Shown here one piece after another: positions 61,275-64,000 of a DNA stretch of 64,000 bases. How positions within the stretch are numbered: the stretch's first letter is position 1; each line of letters starts with the position of its first letter. The position numbers and the translations under genes were made by a program. This stretch comes from JBHELG01 sp046263195 (lineage in GTDB: Bacteria > Actinomycetota > Nitriliruptoria > Nitriliruptorales > JAHWKO01): contig JBHELG010000084.1 in NCBI GenBank assembly GCA_046263195.1, positions 37,573 through 101,572 of the forward strand, given 5' to 3'. The notes under the pieces are model-generated. The model saw nothing but the letters and a program-made list of their open reading frames with translations. It was not told the DNA's origin and made no database searches.

Positions 61275-61985
61275 TCACGCTTTCGCGTCCACCCGGGAGT
61301 CCCCGCCGGGGATCTCACCGGTACGAGCGATCTCGTCGGCGATGTCTCGGACACGACGGTTCTCTCGCTGGGAGATCTCACGCAGCAGGTCGAAGGCGCG
61401 ATCGGCGTTCAGCCCCTGGCGTTCCATGATGATGCCCTTGGCCTGTCCGATGACATCCCGCGACTTGATGGCGACTTCGTGGCCCGCTTCGCTGATGGCG
61501 GCCTTGAGGGCGATCGCAGCGTGCGAGGCGAAGATCGTCCCGATCGTGATGGCGTCATCGTCGAAGGCTTGGGCCTGGCGGGAGTAGAGGTTGAGGGCTC
61601 CCATAGTGTCCTGCTCGATGAACAGGCGGAAGGTGAGAATGCTGGCCACGCCCAGCTCGAGGGCGCGCTCACGGAACCGCGGCCAGCGTTCCTCCTTGTT
61701 GAGGTCATCGACGAGGTGGGTCTCCTGTTCACGGATCGCACCCAGGCACGGCCCTTCTCCCACCTCGTACTGCAACTCGTCGCCATCCTTGGCGAGCTGG
61801 CTGGAAAATGCTGGCGACGAAATCTTGCCGCCGCGGTGGATGAAGGAGATGGTGGCGGAGTCGCACCCCTCGATGACCTTGACAGCGAGGTCGACGGTCT
61901 GTTGCAGGGTCTCGTCCAGAGTGCGCCGGGACGCCAGTTCGCGAGCGATAGTGGCGAACGTGGCGGCATCGAGATGGTTGTCCAC
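61275..61985 (-). CDS. GAF-ANTAR domain regulator
   Basis: The 236-residue protein starts GTG 61985. Residues ~15-160 are a GAF domain (TLDETLQQTVDLAVKVIEGC, GEGPCLGAIREQETHLVDDL, ALNLYSRQAQAFDDDAITIG). Residues ~165-220 are an ANTAR domain (SRDVIGQAKGIIMERQGLNA, DRAFDLLREISQRENRRVRD). ANTAR proteins bind twin-hairpin RNA motifs with six-base loops and act as transcription antiterminators. GAF senses a ligand or redox state. It is convergent with treY. The targets of this protein are unknown. Confidence 0.93.
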   Translation of the reverse strand: MDNHLDAATFATIARELASRRTLDETLQQTVDLAVKVIEGCDSATISFIHRGGKISSPAFSSQLAKDGDELQYEVGEGPCLGAIREQETHLVDDLNKEERWPRFRERALELGVASILTFRLFIEQDTMGALNLYSRQAQAFDDDAITIGTIFASHAAIALKAAISEAGHEVAIKSRDVIGQAKGIIMERQGLNADRAFDLLREISQRENRRVRDIADEIARTGEIPGGDSRVDAKA

Positions 61986-62261
61986 TCCGGCCCCCTGGAG
62001 CCAGCAACAATAGTGTCGTCCGGGTGGCGCCCGAAGAAGCTATCACCGCTTTCCGCCGGTGACAGACGCTCCGCGGACTCAGCCCATCGGCAGCTCCGTC
62101 TGACTGCATCCCTCACCGACTTCAACGGCTTGCGTCTGGCTTTTGATCCGGTAACTTGAAATGGCGTGACGGTTGACGAGCCAGCCTGAGTCACGCACAC
62201 GGGGGCTGGCGTGGGTGCAAACTGCTCTCCTTTTTCCAACCTTTCTGTTGGCGGACGCAAG

Positions 62262-63383
62262 ATGCTCACAGACCAGGTCCAGGTTCCGACCAGTATCTGG
62301 CAGCGTGACAACCCGGTGTCCATCCGCCAGAGGAAGTACCTGACCGGCACGAACGTGCTCGTCGACGCCGTCGGCATCGACGTGGCCACCACTCCAAGGA
62401 CCCTCGTGTGGTCCAGCGACCATGCGCGCCTCTACCGGTACCACTCACCGGGCGGGGAACGCCTGGCGGTGCCCGTCCTGCTCGTCTACGCCCTCATCCT
62501 GCGCTCCTACATCCTCGATCTCGTCCCGGGGCGCAGCCTCGTTGAGGCGCTGCTCGCGCACGGCTTCGACGTCTACCTGTTGGACTGGGTCGCCCCCGGC
62601 GAGGAAGACAGCCACCTCGGCCTCGACACGTACATCCTGGATTACCTGTCCGAAGCGGTGCGCCGCGTCGAAGAGCTGTCCTCGACATCCCAGCTGAGCA
62701 TGCTCGGCTACTGCCAGGGTGGGACGATCGCCACCACCTACGCCGCGCTCTTTCCCGAGTCAGTCCGCAATCTCGTCCTGCTGGCTGCGCCCATCAACTT
62801 CGCGCCTCCGCCTGATGCCAGAGCCGGGTTCTTGAGCACCTGGGCTCGTCACCAGGGTCAGACGGAGCTGGACGCGCGGCGCCCGGGCAACCTGCCCGCG
62901 GACGTCAATGCCGCGCTTGTTCGCGCCATCACCCGCGCGTTCGCGACTCTCACCGGTACTTCCCACCTGCTCAGGGCCCTGCGTGCGCGCCTCGAGCGAG
63001 ACGAGGAGCTGCGGGCCTGGCTGGCCGCCTGCCAGTGGGTCGACGACGCAGTGCCGTTCCCCCGTCGAGCTTTCCGGCAGTGGATCCGCTCCTTCTACCA
63101 GGACAACGCGCTCGCTTCGGGCCGGTTGCGAGTGCGAGGCCGGCCACCACTGTCGCGGGTGACGGCGAACCTGCTCAACGTGGTGGGAACCCGGGACACG
63201 GTGACCCCGATGTGGCAGTCGGCTCCCACACCCGAGCTGGTGGCCAGCGCGGACGCGGAGTCCCTGATCGTGGACGCGGGGCACGTGGGGCTCGTGGTCG
63301 GCCCGACCGCAAAGCAGGAGGTGTGGGAGCGGATGACGGCGTGGCTCGCCAGCCGTGGGCAACCCCCGCGATCTTTCGTGTAG
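62262..63383 (+). CDS. Class III-like PHA synthase (PhaC) / alpha-beta hydrolase
   Basis: From ATG 62262 the protein has 373 residues. It has the lipase-like box MLGYCQGGTIATTYAALFPE with the nucleophile Cys151, the aspartate in VVGTRDTVTPMWQSAPTPEL and the His in DAGHVGLVVGPTAKQEVWER, so the Cys-Asp-His triad of polyhydroxyalkanoate synthases is intact. Length and GYCQGG favour class III PhaC, which needs PhaE; no phaE is visible, although the phasin-like genes might stand in. The upstream frame (from 62211) lacks a ribosome site. Confidence 0.85.
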   Translation: MLTDQVQVPTSIWQRDNPVSIRQRKYLTGTNVLVDAVGIDVATTPRTLVWSSDHARLYRYHSPGGERLAVPVLLVYALILRSYILDLVPGRSLVEALLAHGFDVYLLDWVAPGEEDSHLGLDTYILDYLSEAVRRVEELSSTSQLSMLGYCQGGTIATTYAALFPESVRNLVLLAAPINFAPPPDARAGFLSTWARHQGQTELDARRPGNLPADVNAALVRAITRAFATLTGTSHLLRALRARLERDEELRAWLAACQWVDDAVPFPRRAFRQWIRSFYQDNALASGRLRVRGRPPLSRVTANLLNVVGTRDTVTPMWQSAPTPELVASADAESLIVDAGHVGLVVGPTAKQEVWERMTAWLASRGQPPRSFV

Positions 63384-63747
63384 GCAACCTGCGCCGATCC
63401 TTGTCTCCCTCGGGGGCCGTCGCGATCCCGATTGGAGGAGTTCGCTGCACAGAAGGGTTTTCGTGAAGTGAACCGACACTAGCCCACATACTCGCGTAGC
63501 TACGGGACCAGCGACGCGTCTCACTCGCGCATGGAGCCGCCCGAGCATCTGCGGACTCCGAGGGCGCCGAAGCGTTTGGTGAGGCTGCGGGCCCGATTCA
63601 GCTATCCGACCCCGAACGGGTCGGCAGCCTCGGTATCCCGGTCTGAGCGGCTACCAGCCCTGCTTTACTTGACATTTGTCAAGGTCCGGGCCCTAGCCTC
63701 CCTACCCACGCGTCAAGGCAGGCTGCGCAAAGACGTCCGAGAGCTGG
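63384..63747. other. Spacer after phaC, no gene recognised
   Basis: It contains a 7-bp hairpin (CCGACCC 63606-63612, GGGTCGG 63618-63624, loop CGAAC), a likely terminator, and then the palindromic promoter region from 63668. Short frames do not match any family. Confidence 0.4.
63668..63699 (+). promoter_or_regulatory. Promoter with an operator-like palindrome over the -35
   Basis: The exact palindrome CTTGACATTTGTCAAG (63668-63683) contains TTGACA (63669-63674), and TAGCCT (63694-63699) lies 19 bp downstream as a -10. GTCAAGG recurs at ~63711 and ~63764, giving three direct half-sites. This is the layout of a repressor operator over a strong -35. Confidence 0.55.
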
Positions 63748-63750
63748 TGA

Positions 63751-63999
63751 GGAGGCGCGGGACGTCAAGGCTGGCGGCGCAAGAACCTACTCAGCGGACG
63801 CATCCAGCTATGCAGCCCCGACGGACGCACGATCGTCACCCTGGCTGGCACCGCCTCGCACCAGCGCTGGCGGATCAAGGCAAGCACCAGGCTCCGAAAA
63901 GAAGGTTTCCGCTGGCCCACCCTAGACGAGGAGGCGGCCGTGAACTTCGACGTAGACCTGACGACCCGTGTCGGTGCCGCCGCCGGGGACCCAGACATC
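63751..63999 (+). CDS. Open frame without start, running off the window edge
   Basis: After a TGA at 63748-63750 the frame is open for 83 codons to the window end. The product reads like a folded protein (NLLSGRIQLCSPDGRTIVTL, ASHQRWRIKASTRLRKEGFR), but there is no ATG, GTG or TTG before the last third. It could be a remnant, a frameshifted gene, or a gene using an unusual start near the promoter at 63.7 kb. No family is recognised. Confidence 0.25.
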
Positions 64000-64000
64000 G

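Overview
The window is 64 kb of high-GC, densely coding DNA with no rRNA, tRNA, CRISPR array, transposase or integrase that I could recognise. Several families point to an actinomycete (Actinomycetota): a Bpa/PafE-type proteasome activator, a DUF222-HNH protein, a TreS-maltokinase fusion with GlgE, a SerA with a C-terminal ACT domain, an archaeal-type ATP-dependent ligase, a GAF-ANTAR protein and an IdeR/DtxR-like iron box. The exact class is an inference. A deep-branching, non-Streptomyces, non-Mycobacterium lineage would fit.

Layout. 1-8 kb: end of gatA, gatB, a YjbQ-type protein, an NTF2-like protein, then a valine-rich leader peptide with a hairpin in front of ilvB-ilvN-(ABC ATPase)-ilvC. 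8-16 kb: YetF/DUF421, DNA ligase, two adjacent genes that each need one frameshift to read through (a TipA-like MerR regulator and a bactofilin-like membrane protein), OsmC, a large FAD/Fe-S oxidoreductase and a PlsC-like acyltransferase. 16-22 kb: a CitE-like lyase plus MaoC pair, a CBS protein, a 1.1-kb spacer with repeats, serA, and a convergent protein of uncertain function. 22-29 kb: an ABC importer operon behind a 15/19 match to the iron box, ending in two overlapping paralogous genes of unknown function. 29-35 kb: a phasin-like protein and Bpa, then a 2-oxoacid dehydrogenase E1alpha-E1beta-E2 operon, an isocitrate-lyase-superfamily enzyme and a winged-helix protein. 36-41 kb: a recent tandem duplication of a large polytopic membrane protein and a DUF222-HNH protein. 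41-61 kb: a glycogen/trehalose block (GlgE, TreS-Mak, MalQ, GlgB, TreZ, a GH57/DUF3536 protein, TreY), interrupted by Mut7-C, TMEM205-like and phasin-like genes. 61-64 kb: GAF-ANTAR, a class III-like PHA synthase, and a palindromic promoter region at the edge.

How the genes work together. TreS-Mak can turn trehalose into maltose 1-phosphate, GlgE polymerises it and GlgB branches it. TreY and TreZ convert glucan ends back to trehalose, and MalQ redistributes maltodextrins, so the block encodes a trehalose/alpha-glucan cycle without any GlgC/GlgA in view. The ilv genes look attenuation-controlled. The 22-28.8 kb operon is the best candidate for something undescribed: an apparently iron-regulated family-5 ABC importer carrying two paralogous proteins that I cannot assign.

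Small-scale structure is unusual. A dispersed GCGGTCTTGG / CCAAGACCGC repeat sits in many spacers. GC-rich tandem repeats or palindromes lie in frame within gatB, malQ, the E2 linker and one membrane-protein copy.
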